A stretch of 64,000 nt of DNA from Desulfospira joergensenii DSM 10085. GTDB taxonomy: Bacteria; Desulfobacterota; Desulfobacteria; Desulfobacterales; Desulfobacteraceae. The position numbers and the translations under genes are program-made. This document shows positions 45,401 through 55,195 of this stretch, piece after piece (positions within the stretch are counted from its first letter, which is position 1; every line of letters begins with the position of its first letter). Below the pieces are notes generated by a model. It was not told the origin of the DNA. It was given only the letters and a program-made list of their open reading frames with translations, and searched no databases. The stretch covers positions 2,193,223-2,257,222 of the forward strand of contig NZ_ATUG01000001.1 in NCBI RefSeq assembly GCF_000420085.1, read 5' to 3'.

Positions 45401-45948
45401 GATCCTTCCCGGGAAATAATCTGGATGATCTGGTCCACACAGAAAAAGGCATACCTCAGGCTCATGATCAGGAACGCCAAAGGAATGATGATCTCGCAGG
45501 TCCAGGCCGGCACATTGGCAAAGGCCGTATAATGGTCCGCCATTTCCAGGCGGACAAATTTCAGGCTGAACCAGGCCATGAGGGCCGTGACAAGGGTGGT
45601 AAAAATATGGGTGCCCAGGGTTGTGAAGCGTTTCACTCCCTTTGGAAGATGCCGGGAGAGGATGTCAATGCTGATGTGGTTATCGTTCCTGGAGGCCACC
45701 ATTGCTCCCAAAAGTCCGATCCAGAGAACCAGCACCCGGACCAGGGAATCCCCCCATACGATCCCGGAATCCATGACATTCCGCAGGAATATCTGGAGAA
45801 CAGCCAGGCCGATCATGGTCATGAGGAGGCTGACCAGAATCCCGTCTTCGATTTTTTGGAACAGGGCGGCCCCGGACAGAAAAATCCCCCTGTTCTTATG
45901 GGAAGGGTCTGTCAAGGTCTGTCCGGATTTTTTGAATTTTTCGGTCAT
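45397..45948 (-). CDS. TRAP transporter small permease DctQ (second system)
   Basis: 183 residues from ATG 45948, 7 bp downstream of the dctP stop. Starting further upstream would overlap dctP. Four hydrophobic segments, with the usual conserved block LQIFLRNVMDSGIVWGDSLV and the basic inner loop. A cytosolic N-terminus of about 30 residues precedes TM1. Confidence 0.85.
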   Translation of the reverse strand: MTEKFKKSGQTLTDPSHKNRGIFLSGAALFQKIEDGILVSLLMTMIGLAVLQIFLRNVMDSGIVWGDSLVRVLVLWIGLLGAMVASRNDNHISIDILSRHLPKGVKRFTTLGTHIFTTLVTALMAWFSLKFVRLEMADHYTAFANVPAWTCEIIIPLAFLIMSLRYAFFCVDQIIQIISREGS

Positions 45949-45955
45949 GGGTCTG

Positions 45956-46966
45956 CTAGGGGGTTTTTGCCCGGAACTCGGCCAGAATAGCGTCCATCTT
46001 ATCAACCACGTCAGCGGGCAGAGTGCCGTCTTCCTTCATCTTTTCCGAGGCCTTTGAGGCGGTTGTCCGCCATTGTTCAAGTTCTTTGCCCGACGGGGTG
46101 ATGAATCGTATTCCCCGCTTTTTCAATGCCTCTACAGCCTTGATATTGTCTTCCCGGTTCCGGGCATCAATCTCCTTGAAGGCCCGGGTCATGATCCGGG
46201 ATACGATTTCCCGGTCCGGTTCGCTGATCTTCATGAACTTTTTCTTGTCAACGGCCATGATCCCGTAGAGATAAATCAAAGGGATATTGGTGACATACTT
46301 GATCTGGGTATGCCATTGGAGGACCACGGCCCCCACGGGAGAGGTCCCCACCGTGTCAATGAGGCCTGACTGGAGACCGGTTCTGACGTCGGACAGGGGC
46401 AGAATAATGGGATTGATATTGAAAGCCCGGACCGCATCCAGACTGGTCTGGTCATTGTCCGGGATCCACACTTTTTTGTCCTTAAAATCTGCCGGGGTTT
46501 CAATGGGCTCCTTGGACATGATATAGGCAAAACCCCCGCCCGTAACGCCGAAGGTGACAAACCCGGCCTGGTAGAGTCCGTCCATGATGAACGGGTCCAT
46601 CTGTTCCCGGACATGATCCACTTCCTCCTGACTGGAAAATTTCATGGGCTGGGCATAGATCTGGTTGGCCGGAAAGAACTTGGACAGACTTCCCCCGACC
46701 AGGGCCCCGCCCTGGAGCTGTCCGGCCCGGATCTTCCTGAGAACGGCATTGTCATTGCCCATGACCCCGCCGGGATAGAATTTGAATTTCACCCTTTTCT
46801 CGGTTTCAAGGGCTACCTGTTCGGCTCCCCGGCGCATCTGGGTCATCCACATGGAGCCTTCCGGCGAAATCGTGGCGATCTTCAGGGTAAGGCCCCAACC
46901 CGGCGACCCCATGAACAAGGTCAAAAGCAACAGAGTCAGAACCGGCAGATATCTCTTTAAAACCAT
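45956..46966 (-). CDS. TRAP transporter solute-binding protein DctP (second system)
   Basis: 336 residues from ATG 46966 (GGAG 6 bases before it); signal peptide about 1-25 ending GSPGWG. Family blocks: IATISPEGSMW, KFKFYPGGVMG, KKVWIPDNDQT and VGTSPVGAVVLQ. The ligand is not visible. Followed closely by dctQ and dctM; the lipoprotein gene for TatT precedes it. Confidence 0.9.
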   Translation of the reverse strand: MVLKRYLPVLTLLLLTLFMGSPGWGLTLKIATISPEGSMWMTQMRRGAEQVALETEKRVKFKFYPGGVMGNDNAVLRKIRAGQLQGGALVGGSLSKFFPANQIYAQPMKFSSQEEVDHVREQMDPFIMDGLYQAGFVTFGVTGGGFAYIMSKEPIETPADFKDKKVWIPDNDQTSLDAVRAFNINPIILPLSDVRTGLQSGLIDTVGTSPVGAVVLQWHTQIKYVTNIPLIYLYGIMAVDKKKFMKISEPDREIVSRIMTRAFKEIDARNREDNIKAVEALKKRGIRFITPSGKELEQWRTTASKASEKMKEDGTLPADVVDKMDAILAEFRAKTP

Positions 46967-47008
46967 ATTTTTCTCCAAAATTTTAAACCCATGGCAATCT
47001 AAGAATTT

Positions 47009-47869
47009 TCAAAAATAATCGTCGGCCTCTTCCAGGAGGCGACGGGCCTGCTCTTGGGCATAGGTGTTGACCAGGGTATGGCCGGGCACGGCCGGATCGG
47101 TTTCCATGACCTCTTGGAGCAGTCTGTCGTGAAGTTCCCGGTCAAACAGCATCCTGGCATAAAGCTTGGCAAACATAACCTTGGCCATGAGATTTTTTCC
47201 CTTGGAAAGCTCAATGGCCTTTTCAAAATAAGTCTTGCCCTGTCCGGGCCGCCCCCCGAGTGCCGGGGGCAGAAAAGTGGCCAGGGACCCCAAATATAAA
47301 AAGGGGGCCCCGTCCCGATAGGATTCATCCAGACGGACCACCTGCAGCATGATATCCTCTATACGGGAAATATCTGCCAGGGCATTGAAATCTTCTTTGT
47401 TGGCCATGATCCACCCGGCCCATGCACTGCCCAGGGAAAAGAGGGCCCGGATATCTCCCCGGTCCGTGGATTCAAGCGCGGCTGTGAATTCTTCATAGGG
47501 TTTTTCCTTCAAGCCGCAGGCCTCTGTATTGGAGATGCACAGAGCCCGGTTTGCGTAGCCCAGGGCCTTGGCTGCAATTTTTCCGGCCCGCTGACCATCC
47601 CGGACAAAAACATCAGCATAGGACGTGTATAAAAGGGCTGCCGTGGACAGCATCTCTTCGGAATTGGGATCATCCTTGATCAGGCCGTCGATCATGAGCA
47701 GATAGGCCGGAGCACCGGCCTCGACCATGGCCAGGTCATTGTTGTTGACAATGGTGTCTGAGAGATTGGCCATCATCCTGGACTGGATGGAGCAGCCCCC
47801 GGCCATGATCATCAGCAATACCAGGCACGCCGGAAACAGCCGTGTCCTGAAAACCGGCTCTATCCTCAT
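47009..47869 (-). CDS. TatT-type TRAP-associated TPR lipoprotein
   Basis: 286 residues from ATG 47869, chosen for its AAAGGGGA site; upstream Met codons lack one. Lipoprotein signal with lipobox MAGGC at about 22-26. Helical repeats follow (SMTEEM-like LSTAALLYTSYADVF, RALFSLGSAWAGWIM, MFAKLYARMLFDRELHD), as in TatT/Tp0956 trimers that bind the solute-binding protein. Operon order tatT-dctP-dctQ-dctM supports the call. Confidence 0.88.
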   Translation of the reverse strand: MRIEPVFRTRLFPACLVLLMIMAGGCSIQSRMMANLSDTIVNNNDLAMVEAGAPAYLLMIDGLIKDDPNSEEMLSTAALLYTSYADVFVRDGQRAGKIAAKALGYANRALCISNTEACGLKEKPYEEFTAALESTDRGDIRALFSLGSAWAGWIMANKEDFNALADISRIEDIMLQVVRLDESYRDGAPFLYLGSLATFLPPALGGRPGQGKTYFEKAIELSKGKNLMAKVMFAKLYARMLFDRELHDRLLQEVMETDPAVPGHTLVNTYAQEQARRLLEEADDYF

Positions 47870-48135
47870 CCGTCCCCTTTGTTCTCTCTTTATACCCATG
47901 GCTTGGAAATCTAACCTGTTTGCCATAAAAATGCAACCGGGATTCGCCCTGAACACCGGCCTCTAACAAAGCCCTAAAAAAACAAAAATTGGCTGCTTTT
48001 CAACAACGGAGATTTGATTGTGAAACAGGAAGGACCGGCACTCAACCCCGGAATTGATTTGCATCACTCCCTGTCAAGTTTATAGGCCCTCCCCCGGGCC
48101 CCGATAAATAATTTTCTATGAATCCATCGGTTTCG

Positions 48136-48144
48136 TGGTATACT
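48136..48144 (+). promoter_or_regulatory. Extended -10 promoter before the nfeD operon
   Basis: TGG followed by TATACT, about 100 bp before the nfeD start, without a clear -35 box. The rest of the intergenic DNA 47870-48244 has no recognisable gene. Confidence 0.45.
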
Positions 48145-48244
48145 CTTTTTAGAATCAAAGTTAGCAGTATCATGCCATGTTTAGGGAAACACAATAGGGG
48201 AAGCCGGTTTAATCCGGCCGGCCCATAAGCTTTAGGTTCTTTGA

Positions 48245-49705
48245 ATGCAAAAAGCCATATATATCATTGCCCTGGGAATCTTCATTTTATTTTGGCTCCA
48301 GTTGTGTCCGGGCCCGGTGCAGGCCAGACAGTCCATCCATGTGGTACCGGTGGAAGGAATGGTGGAGCCGGGCATGGCCGCCTTTGTCAAAAGGAGTCTG
48401 GACCAGATCCCGGACGATCCGGAAACGGTCATCCTGTTCAAGCTGAATACCTTTGGAGGGCGCGTGGATTCGGCCCTTGAAATCGTGGACGCCCTGTCCG
48501 GAGTCTCCAAGGGAAAGACCATCTCCTATGTGGAGAAAAAAGCCATTTCCGCCGGCGCTCTCATTGCCCTGGCCGGCCATGTCCTGGTCATGAAAGAGCA
48601 TACCCTGATCGGAGACTGCGCCCCCATGTTCCAGACCGGGGAAGGCCAGAAAGAGGCCGGGGAAAAGACCCAGACCGTTCTCAGGGCCCAGTTCCGGGCG
48701 TTGGCCAAGAAAAATCATTATCCGGAAATCCTGGCCGAGTCCATGGTCTCCAAGAATATGGAAGTATATGAAGTGACCCTGGACGGCAAAACCCGGTTCA
48801 TGGATCAGACCGAGTGGAAGGATCTGGACGATGAGTCGAAAAAAAAAGCCGAAAAAAAAACCATTGTGGCCAAGGGAGAGCTCCTGACCATGGATGATAC
48901 CGAGGCCCGGAACCTGGGCTTTTCTCGGGGGAGCGTCCCGGACCTGGACCAGGCCCTGAAATTCCTGGGATATGAGGATTACACCCTGATTATCACAAAA
49001 GAGTCCTGGTCCGAGAGCCTGGTGCGGATGGTCCAGCCTTTTCTGTCCATCCTCATGCTGGTGGGCATCGGGGCCCTATACACGGAAATCAAAGCCCCGG
49101 GATTCGGGCTGCCCGGCATCATCGGCATTGTCTGTCTGGGTCTGGTATTCTTTAATCAATACCTGGTGGGCCTGGCCGATTATACGGAACTTCTCCTGCT
49201 GCTCACCGGGTGTTTGCTCCTGGGAATCGAGGTCTTTGTCCTCCCGGGATTCGGGGTGGCCGGAATTTCAGGGCTTATGGTCATTGCCGCCGGCCTGGTT
49301 CTGGCGTTTCAGGATTTTGTGATTCCCAGCCCGGACATGCCCTGGCAGTCCGGGCTTCTGCTGAAAAACCTGGGCCTGGTGCTGGGGTCTTTTATGGGTG
49401 CCTTTCTGATCTCTTTGTTCACGGTCCGGTTTCTCCTGCCCCGATTTTCAACCCTGGTCAAAGGACCTTACCTGTCCGCCACCCTGGAAGATTCCCATGC
49501 AGACTCCCGGGAAGCCCAAAAGGCGGTTCCTGGGGATACAGGCCGGGCCCTGACTCCCCTGAGGCCCTCGGGGAAAATGAAGCTGGACAAAAACAACTAT
49601 AAAATCGACGCCATCACCCGGGGAGAGTTTATTTTAGCCGGAACCCGGCTTGTGGTGGAGGCTGTGGAGCGGAACAGGGTGTTTGTGAGGCGAAAGGATG
49701 AATAA
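48245..49705 (+). CDS. nfeD: NfeD long form: membrane serine protease (ClpP-like)
   Basis: 486 residues. Signal/TM1 about 6-25; ClpP-like protease domain about 33-260 with the active-site Ser in KAISAGALIALAG and surrounding lysines; several TM helices about 280-400; C-terminal OB-fold NfeD domain about 435-485 (TPLRPSGKMKLDKNNYKIDA). Such proteins cut SPFH/stomatin partners at the membrane. The next genes (short NfeD, FloA) form the known NfeD-flotillin arrangement. Confidence 0.9.
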   Translation: MQKAIYIIALGIFILFWLQLCPGPVQARQSIHVVPVEGMVEPGMAAFVKRSLDQIPDDPETVILFKLNTFGGRVDSALEIVDALSGVSKGKTISYVEKKAISAGALIALAGHVLVMKEHTLIGDCAPMFQTGEGQKEAGEKTQTVLRAQFRALAKKNHYPEILAESMVSKNMEVYEVTLDGKTRFMDQTEWKDLDDESKKKAEKKTIVAKGELLTMDDTEARNLGFSRGSVPDLDQALKFLGYEDYTLIITKESWSESLVRMVQPFLSILMLVGIGALYTEIKAPGFGLPGIIGIVCLGLVFFNQYLVGLADYTELLLLLTGCLLLGIEVFVLPGFGVAGISGLMVIAAGLVLAFQDFVIPSPDMPWQSGLLLKNLGLVLGSFMGAFLISLFTVRFLLPRFSTLVKGPYLSATLEDSHADSREAQKAVPGDTGRALTPLRPSGKMKLDKNNYKIDAITRGEFILAGTRLVVEAVERNRVFVRRKDE

Positions 49706-49708
49706 AGG

Positions 49709-50185
49709 ATGAAGGTATATATTTTTCCGGTTGTTCTGCAGGTTCTGGGGATTCTGGTCATTGTAGCGGAGATCTTTATCCCGTCCATGGGACTGCTCTC
49801 CCTATTGGCTGCCGGCCTGATTTTCTACTCCCTTTTTCTGGCTTTCAATGATATTTCCCAGGCTGCGGGGATGGTCTTTGTGGGTGCGGACCTGATCCTG
49901 GTCCCAATTCTGATATACGTCGGCATCCGGGCCCTGGCCGCATCCCCCCTCTCCCTGCAGCGGAAATTGTCCTCCCGGGAAGGAGTGATCTCCCAGTCCC
50001 CGGACCTTGATGCCTGGGCAGACAAAACCGGTGAGGCAATGACGGACCTGCGCCCCTCGGGCATGGCCCTGATTGAAGGGAAACGCCTGGACGTGATCAC
50101 GGACGGGGAATATGTGACTGCGGGGACAAGGATCGGGGTCGCCGGGGTAAAAGGAAATCAAATCATCGTTGAGAAACTTGAATAG
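49709..50185 (+). CDS. NfeD short form
   Basis: 158 residues: two or three TM helices about 5-75 and an OB-fold NfeD domain at the C-terminus ([20 protein letters not shown]). It lacks the protease domain. Starts 3 bp after long NfeD. It should anchor or regulate the flotillin-like protein encoded next. Confidence 0.88.
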   Translation: MKVYIFPVVLQVLGILVIVAEIFIPSMGLLSLLAAGLIFYSLFLAFNDISQAAGMVFVGADLILVPILIYVGIRALAASPLSLQRKLSSREGVISQSPDLDAWADKTGEAMTDLRPSGMALIEGKRLDVITDGEYVTAGTRIGVAGVKGNQIIVEKLE

Positions 50186-50268
50186 ATTTTAACTCATACA
50201 GGAAATCAACGGATCCCGGGCCTTATTTCCGGCTTGCGGCTTCGGACTTTCCAGCAAGGAGAAAAAGA

Positions 50269-51246
50269 ATGGACATCATGTATATTTTATTGATCATTGC
50301 GGGCATCCTGGGCCTGGTGCTTTTTTATTTTATTTTTTCCTATATCAACCTGTGGATCCAGGCTCTGGTGTCGGGAGCCCGGGTGGGACTGCTGAACATC
50401 ATCTTTATGCGGTTCAGAAAGGTTCCGCCCAAGCTGATCGTGGAATCCAAGATCATGGCGGTCAAGGCCGGACTTGAAATCCCCACGGACAGCCTGGAAT
50501 CCCATTTCCTGGCCAGGGGAAACGTATCCCGGGTGGTCCAGGCCCTGATTGCGGCGGACAAGGCCAATATCGAACTCTCCTTTAACCGGACCGCAGCCAT
50601 CGACCTTGCCGGCCGGGATGTACTGGAGGCCGTTCAGATGTCGGTGAATCCCAAGGTCATTGAAACCCCTCTGGTGGCGGCCATGGCCAAGGACGGAATC
50701 CAGCTCAAGGCCATTTCCCGGGTGACGGTGCGGGCCAATATCGACCGCCTGGTGGGCGGAGCCGGGGCCGAAACCATCCTGGCCCGGGTCGGGGAAGGAA
50801 TTGTCACCACCATCGGGTCGGCCAATACCCACAAGGAAGTGCTGGAAAATCCGGATATGATCTCCAAAACCGTTCTGAGCAAGGGCCTGGATGCCGGAAC
50901 CGCCTATGAGATCCTGTCCATTGATATCGCAGACGTGGATGTGGGCAAAAACATCGGAGCCGAGCTGGAAACGGACCGGGCCGAGGCAGACAAGAAGATT
51001 GCCCAGGCCAAGGCCGAGGAAAAACGGGCCATGGCCTTTGCCCAGGAGCAGGAGATGAAGGCCAGGGTCCAGGAGATGCGGGCCAAGGTGGTGGAGGCCG
51101 AGGCCCAGGTCCCCCTGGCCATGGCCGAGGCGTTCCGGAGCGGAAACTTAGGCATCATGGACTATTACCGAATGCAGAACATCTCCGCAGACACCCGGAT
51201 GAGGGATCAGATTGCCACGGATCAGCCGTCGGAACCCCCCAAATAG
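50269..51246 (+). CDS. floA: FloA flotillin-like SPFH protein
   Basis: 325 residues. A hairpin-like N-terminal hydrophobic segment (about 3-25) anchors the protein; an SPFH domain follows (about 50-220, including [20 protein letters not shown] and [19 protein letters not shown]); then an Ala/Glu/Lys-rich coiled coil ([20 protein letters not shown]) and a short tail. Marks functional membrane microdomains. Good AAGGAG site. Confidence 0.92.
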   Translation: MDIMYILLIIAGILGLVLFYFIFSYINLWIQALVSGARVGLLNIIFMRFRKVPPKLIVESKIMAVKAGLEIPTDSLESHFLARGNVSRVVQALIAADKANIELSFNRTAAIDLAGRDVLEAVQMSVNPKVIETPLVAAMAKDGIQLKAISRVTVRANIDRLVGGAGAETILARVGEGIVTTIGSANTHKEVLENPDMISKTVLSKGLDAGTAYEILSIDIADVDVGKNIGAELETDRAEADKKIAQAKAEEKRAMAFAQEQEMKARVQEMRAKVVEAEAQVPLAMAEAFRSGNLGIMDYYRMQNISADTRMRDQIATDQPSEPPK

Positions 51247-51289
51247 ATTTTTTGAATATGGCTGGCAAGAAAAAACAAGAGGCTTACCA

Positions 51290-51838
51290 ATGGATTTTGA
51301 CACCCTCATAAATATCATCATCCTGTTTTTGTTCCTGGCGCTGCCTTCCATTGTAAGGCGGCGCCTGGCCAAAAAAAAGATGAAGGCAGGTCCGGAAAAA
51401 AAGAAAAAGGTCAAAAAACCGGGCCTGTTTTCCCTGTTCGGAAAAATATCAGATCAGCTTCAGGAATTCCGCCGGGAGCTTGAACGCCAGGCCGGGGCGC
51501 AGAAACAAAAATCCGGGGAAACCATCTGGGATGATCTGGCAGAGCCTCCTTTGGAAGATCCTGGACAGAATCGGGTCCGCCCCCAAGAGGCCCCCTTTGA
51601 CCCCAGGGAGCCTGTGGAAGATGAGGCAGACGCCTTTGTTGCAGCAGGGCGGGAAGCGAAAAAACGGGAGAGATCCCCGGAACCGGGATCGATTCAGCAA
51701 GATCTTCGGCCGGCACGCCCTTCCTGCCTTGGGCCGGGACAGGTCAGATCATGCCGGCTCCGGCGGGCCGTGATCTGGGCGGAGATCCTAGACAAACCGG
51801 TTGCCTTGAGAGATCAGGACGGATCTTTCAGGAACTGA
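51290..51838 (+). CDS. Small membrane-anchored hypothetical protein
   Basis: 182 residues from ATG 51290 (AGAGG site). One TM helix at about 5-21 (DTLINIIILFLFLALPSIV) is followed by a very basic stretch (RRRLAKKKMKAGPEKKKKVKK) and a charged, proline-rich cytosolic tail. No named family. Its position right after floA points to a helper of the NfeD-FloA unit. The end overlaps the convergent AAA gene by 11 bp. Confidence 0.7.
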   Translation: MDFDTLINIIILFLFLALPSIVRRRLAKKKMKAGPEKKKKVKKPGLFSLFGKISDQLQEFRRELERQAGAQKQKSGETIWDDLAEPPLEDPGQNRVRPQEAPFDPREPVEDEADAFVAAGREAKKRERSPEPGSIQQDLRPARPSCLGPGQVRSCRLRRAVIWAEILDKPVALRDQDGSFRN

Positions 51839-54800
51839 CGCAGCAGACCACGTTGTCGTCAATATAGTTCTCAAAGATCTTCTCATGGGAGATGTATTTT
51901 TCCCGGTCCGGGTCCAGGAGGTAAAACCTGATGGCATTAACCCGCTTGAGGATCTCCTGTTCCGCCCGGTACCGCATCTCTTTTTTGGTATGGATAATAT
52001 CTTCCTTGAGCCGGGGGGTTTTGTCGGCATCATAGTATTTCTCGGTTTTGTATTTGATCCGTTTTTCAATGAGATCTTCTCTCATGTCATTGTGGGTCTG
52101 GTCCAGGAAAAGCACCTCAGGCATGAGATCGGCAAAATGGGTCACGGCAATGATGTCCTTGTCCCGCTGCCAGTATCCGATGAGAAATTCCGGTTCAAGA
52201 TCCTTATAATTCTGGAGGGGCATATACATCCGTCTCAGGTATAAAAGCACTTTTTCCGTTTTTTTCCGGTGCCCCCCGATGATGACCGAGCCCCCGACCT
52301 CGTCTTTTCTGACCCCCTTGGTCCAGGGGGCTCCGGTGATGCCGAAGTCAATGCAAAGGGGGATTCTTAAAATGGCGGACATGGTGTTCAAGGCCAGGGC
52401 ATAACCGGCAGAGGGGCCGCCCACGTTGTATGAGGCGGACAAAAGCTGGTGATGGATGGAGTAGCGCTGGAGAAAATCTCCGAACAGCCAGGGGATGCTG
52501 ACCTCGGGGCAGAGTCCCTGGATATAGTTCTTCACCATGGTCAGGGCCTCCTGGGCAGACTGCTGGGTCATCTGAACGGCCATGTCCAGCTGGGCGGTCT
52601 GGGCCGTGGAAGAGGACACAGCCCCGGTGACGATGATGGGAGAACTCTCCACCCGGCCGGTGAGGCTGGTGGCAATGGGCAGGAGCATGCCGGTCATGTC
52701 ATTGGCCCCCACTCCGACGATGAATCCCACCTGGGGCTCCCTGCTCAGTTCGGTTTCCAGAAATTCGTTCAGCTGGACCGATCCCTTGCGCACCGGGCTG
52801 GAGGAAATTTCCCGTCTTGCCGACTCCAGATGGGCCTCCACCAGGGGATAGTCCTCTTCCCGGGTCACATGTCCAACCGTCTCCACGATCTTGTCGTAAT
52901 GTTTGACAAAGTTTTTCAAATCGTGCTTGATCTTGGATTTCAACAGGGGTGGCGCCTTGAGCGCGTCAAGGATCCCCAGGACGGTCTTGAAGTTGAGCTT
53001 GACAAAGTCATATTTCTGACTCTCGGTGGAAGCCTTGAGCTGCCTGAGCTTGAGCAGGACTTTAAACTCCGTGGTGCACAGGGCAATGGCCTTTTCCGTA
53101 AAAGAGGTATAATCGGCCGGAGTATTGCAGATCCCCTGGGCCGTCTCAATGATCTTTTCCACCTCAAACTCCCGGGGATGGGGCACATCCTTGAACTGTT
53201 TTTTAATGATGTCAAAGATATCCTTCTGGCGCATATGCCCGGATATTTCCAGGGTTTTCAGCCGCTTGGAACGGATCAGGGCCGGATCAAGGATGTCCAG
53301 CCTATTGGTGGTCAGGACGGTAAACACCTTGTTCAGAGGAATTTCACCGTCAATGATGTTCAGGAACTTATTGGTCAGGGCATCCGAGGGCTGGCCTCCG
53401 GTTCCGCTCCGCTTGGGGGCCAGGGCATCCCCCTCGTCGAAAAAGATCACCGTGGGAGCGATCATCTTGGCAATATCATAGACCTTCTCCAGGTTGGAAA
53501 CCGCCCCGTGCACCGGGCTGGAAGGGTCCTGGAGTGCAGAGGGGCTGGTGGCAATATCATGAACTTTTGTATTGGAGGAGAGCCAGGTCCGGACCAGATA
53601 GGTCTTGCCCGAGCCCGGGGGACCTGTGAGCACGACCCCCTTGTCCTCGCTGACCCCGTAGTTGAAGCAGTTGTTGGCCATTTCGGAAAACTTGTCCTTG
53701 ATATCGCCCACGTACTCTTCCCAGGAGATCTGGCGGTCCATGCGGTCGACCACCTTGTCATAGAGTTCTCCGTAGACGTTCTTGGCCACAAGCTGAAACG
53801 CCGAACGGATGAGAATGGAATTTTCCAGAAACTCCAGGAGAAAATCCCCCCGGATATTGATGACGGACTCAATAAGCTTTCTCACGTAAGCCGGGCTGAT
53901 CTTCAGGCTTCTTTCCTTGAAGATGGCGTAGATCTTATCGGCGGCCTTGTCCAGCCGCTCGGAATCCGGGCTGAATTTCGTGGGAATCTGATGGCGCCGG
54001 ATCTCCAGGATGATGATCTTCTTTAAATTCTCCCGGTTCATCCAGTATTTGGAAATATCGATAATGACTCCCCGTTCCACAAACCGCCGGTAAATGGCGG
54101 AATCAAAGCGATGGGTCTGGTCACTGGTGGCAACGACAAAGCAGTCCCGCCGGCCGTCAATGATCTCGTCCAGGACGATATTTGAGGTGTCGATGAGGGT
54201 TCTCTGCTGTTTTTCAGCCCCGCCGCTGCCCCCTGCACTGGACTCGGATTTTCCGAATGCGGAATGGGCCTCCTCTATATGGCGGATGGAGGTGACCTTG
54301 GGATGCCCCATGGCCCGCTTGAAGTAGTTGCCCGGCTCGCCGGACAGGGCGGTCTGGTAATCGTTGGGGGTGATGACAGAGGAATCCACCTCAATGCCCA
54401 GATCTTCGAAATCCGTCAGGCTGCTCATGATCCTCTTTCTGAAGACCCGTTTGAGAATGGGAATTTTGGCCAAACGCCGGTAAAAATCGGTCTTTTTCTT
54501 TTTCGCAATCTCCATGGCAAATTCGGGATCCACGTCTTCGAGCTGGGTAAACAGGCCATGCTCTCCCAAAAGCTCTTCTTTCTTCCTCTTCCAGTCCACC
54601 GTGGGAATGACCTCGTTCCGGAAAACCACCTTTTCCAGGGCCTCCCGGACCGTGGCGCTCTTGCCCGATCCCGAGGTTCCCTCGATGAGCATGATGGGGG
54701 CCTTTGGCACGTCCGGATCTTCCAGATGCTCCTTGCGGATATGGACCCGGTAAATCTTCTCAAAGGTTTTTTCAAGTTCCACAGGCACATGCAGATCGGT

Positions 54801-55169
54801 GAGTTCCCGGTCAAGAACGGCGATAAGATAATGGTATTCCGGCTTGGTCAGCTCTTTTTCGATGATTTTGTTCCAGGAGGCCCCGGGATTGATCTCTCCG
54901 GAATAGAGGAACCGCTTTTTCCAGTCCGTCAATATCTGGGGATTGTTGAGCACGTTCATCTGTTTTGTTTTTCTCTTCATGAAAAAAACAAGAAAAAAGA
55001 ACTCTTTGACGGATGAAATAAAGGGATGGGCCGGTTTGTACTGATTGAGACGGGACCTTACAAACGCTTTGGTATCATAGGTCCAGAAAGATACCATGGA
55101 TTCAATTTTTTCAATGGTCTCCTCGGGTAAGGAGATATATTTTTTTTCCTTTGTGGTTCTCTTGGCCAT
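51828..55169 (-). CDS. Double AAA+ ATPase with C-terminal Lon-like protease domain
   Basis: 1113 residues. First AAA+ module: Walker A GTSGSGKS at 164-171, a Walker-B-like RHIEEAH near 296-302 and sensor VVATSDQ near 345. Second AAA+: GPPGSGKT at 516-523, Walker B VIFFDEGDAL at 574-583, sensor TTNR and arginine finger RSKRLK. The C-terminal domain from about 810 resembles the Lon (S16) protease: GFIVGVG, then GGPSAGYALALNTM with the Ser at 920 and an RKK cluster (968-970) near where the catalytic Lys is expected. It is not ordinary Lon: no Lon N-terminal domain and two AAA+ modules. Starts 26 bp after the SPFH gene, so the two act together. Whether the protease is active is uncertain. Confidence 0.85.
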   Translation of the reverse strand: MAKRTTKEKKYISLPEETIEKIESMVSFWTYDTKAFVRSRLNQYKPAHPFISSVKEFFFLVFFMKRKTKQMNVLNNPQILTDWKKRFLYSGEINPGASWNKIIEKELTKPEYHYLIAVLDRELTDLHVPVELEKTFEKIYRVHIRKEHLEDPDVPKAPIMLIEGTSGSGKSATVREALEKVVFRNEVIPTVDWKRKKEELLGEHGLFTQLEDVDPEFAMEIAKKKKTDFYRRLAKIPILKRVFRKRIMSSLTDFEDLGIEVDSSVITPNDYQTALSGEPGNYFKRAMGHPKVTSIRHIEEAHSAFGKSESSAGGSGGAEKQQRTLIDTSNIVLDEIIDGRRDCFVVATSDQTHRFDSAIYRRFVERGVIIDISKYWMNRENLKKIIILEIRRHQIPTKFSPDSERLDKAADKIYAIFKERSLKISPAYVRKLIESVINIRGDFLLEFLENSILIRSAFQLVAKNVYGELYDKVVDRMDRQISWEEYVGDIKDKFSEMANNCFNYGVSEDKGVVLTGPPGSGKTYLVRTWLSSNTKVHDIATSPSALQDPSSPVHGAVSNLEKVYDIAKMIAPTVIFFDEGDALAPKRSGTGGQPSDALTNKFLNIIDGEIPLNKVFTVLTTNRLDILDPALIRSKRLKTLEISGHMRQKDIFDIIKKQFKDVPHPREFEVEKIIETAQGICNTPADYTSFTEKAIALCTTEFKVLLKLRQLKASTESQKYDFVKLNFKTVLGILDALKAPPLLKSKIKHDLKNFVKHYDKIVETVGHVTREEDYPLVEAHLESARREISSSPVRKGSVQLNEFLETELSREPQVGFIVGVGANDMTGMLLPIATSLTGRVESSPIIVTGAVSSSTAQTAQLDMAVQMTQQSAQEALTMVKNYIQGLCPEVSIPWLFGDFLQRYSIHHQLLSASYNVGGPSAGYALALNTMSAILRIPLCIDFGITGAPWTKGVRKDEVGGSVIIGGHRKKTEKVLLYLRRMYMPLQNYKDLEPEFLIGYWQRDKDIIAVTHFADLMPEVLFLDQTHNDMREDLIEKRIKYKTEKYYDADKTPRLKEDIIHTKKEMRYRAEQEILKRVNAIRFYLLDPDREKYISHEKIFENYIDDNVVCCVSS

Positions 55170-55195
55170 ATGTTCTTCCCCCTGCTGATTCCGGC

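Noticed and set aside
52449..54026. 525-codon plus-strand frame over the AAA-Lon gene
   Set aside because: Antisense shadow produced by the codon bias of the real gene.
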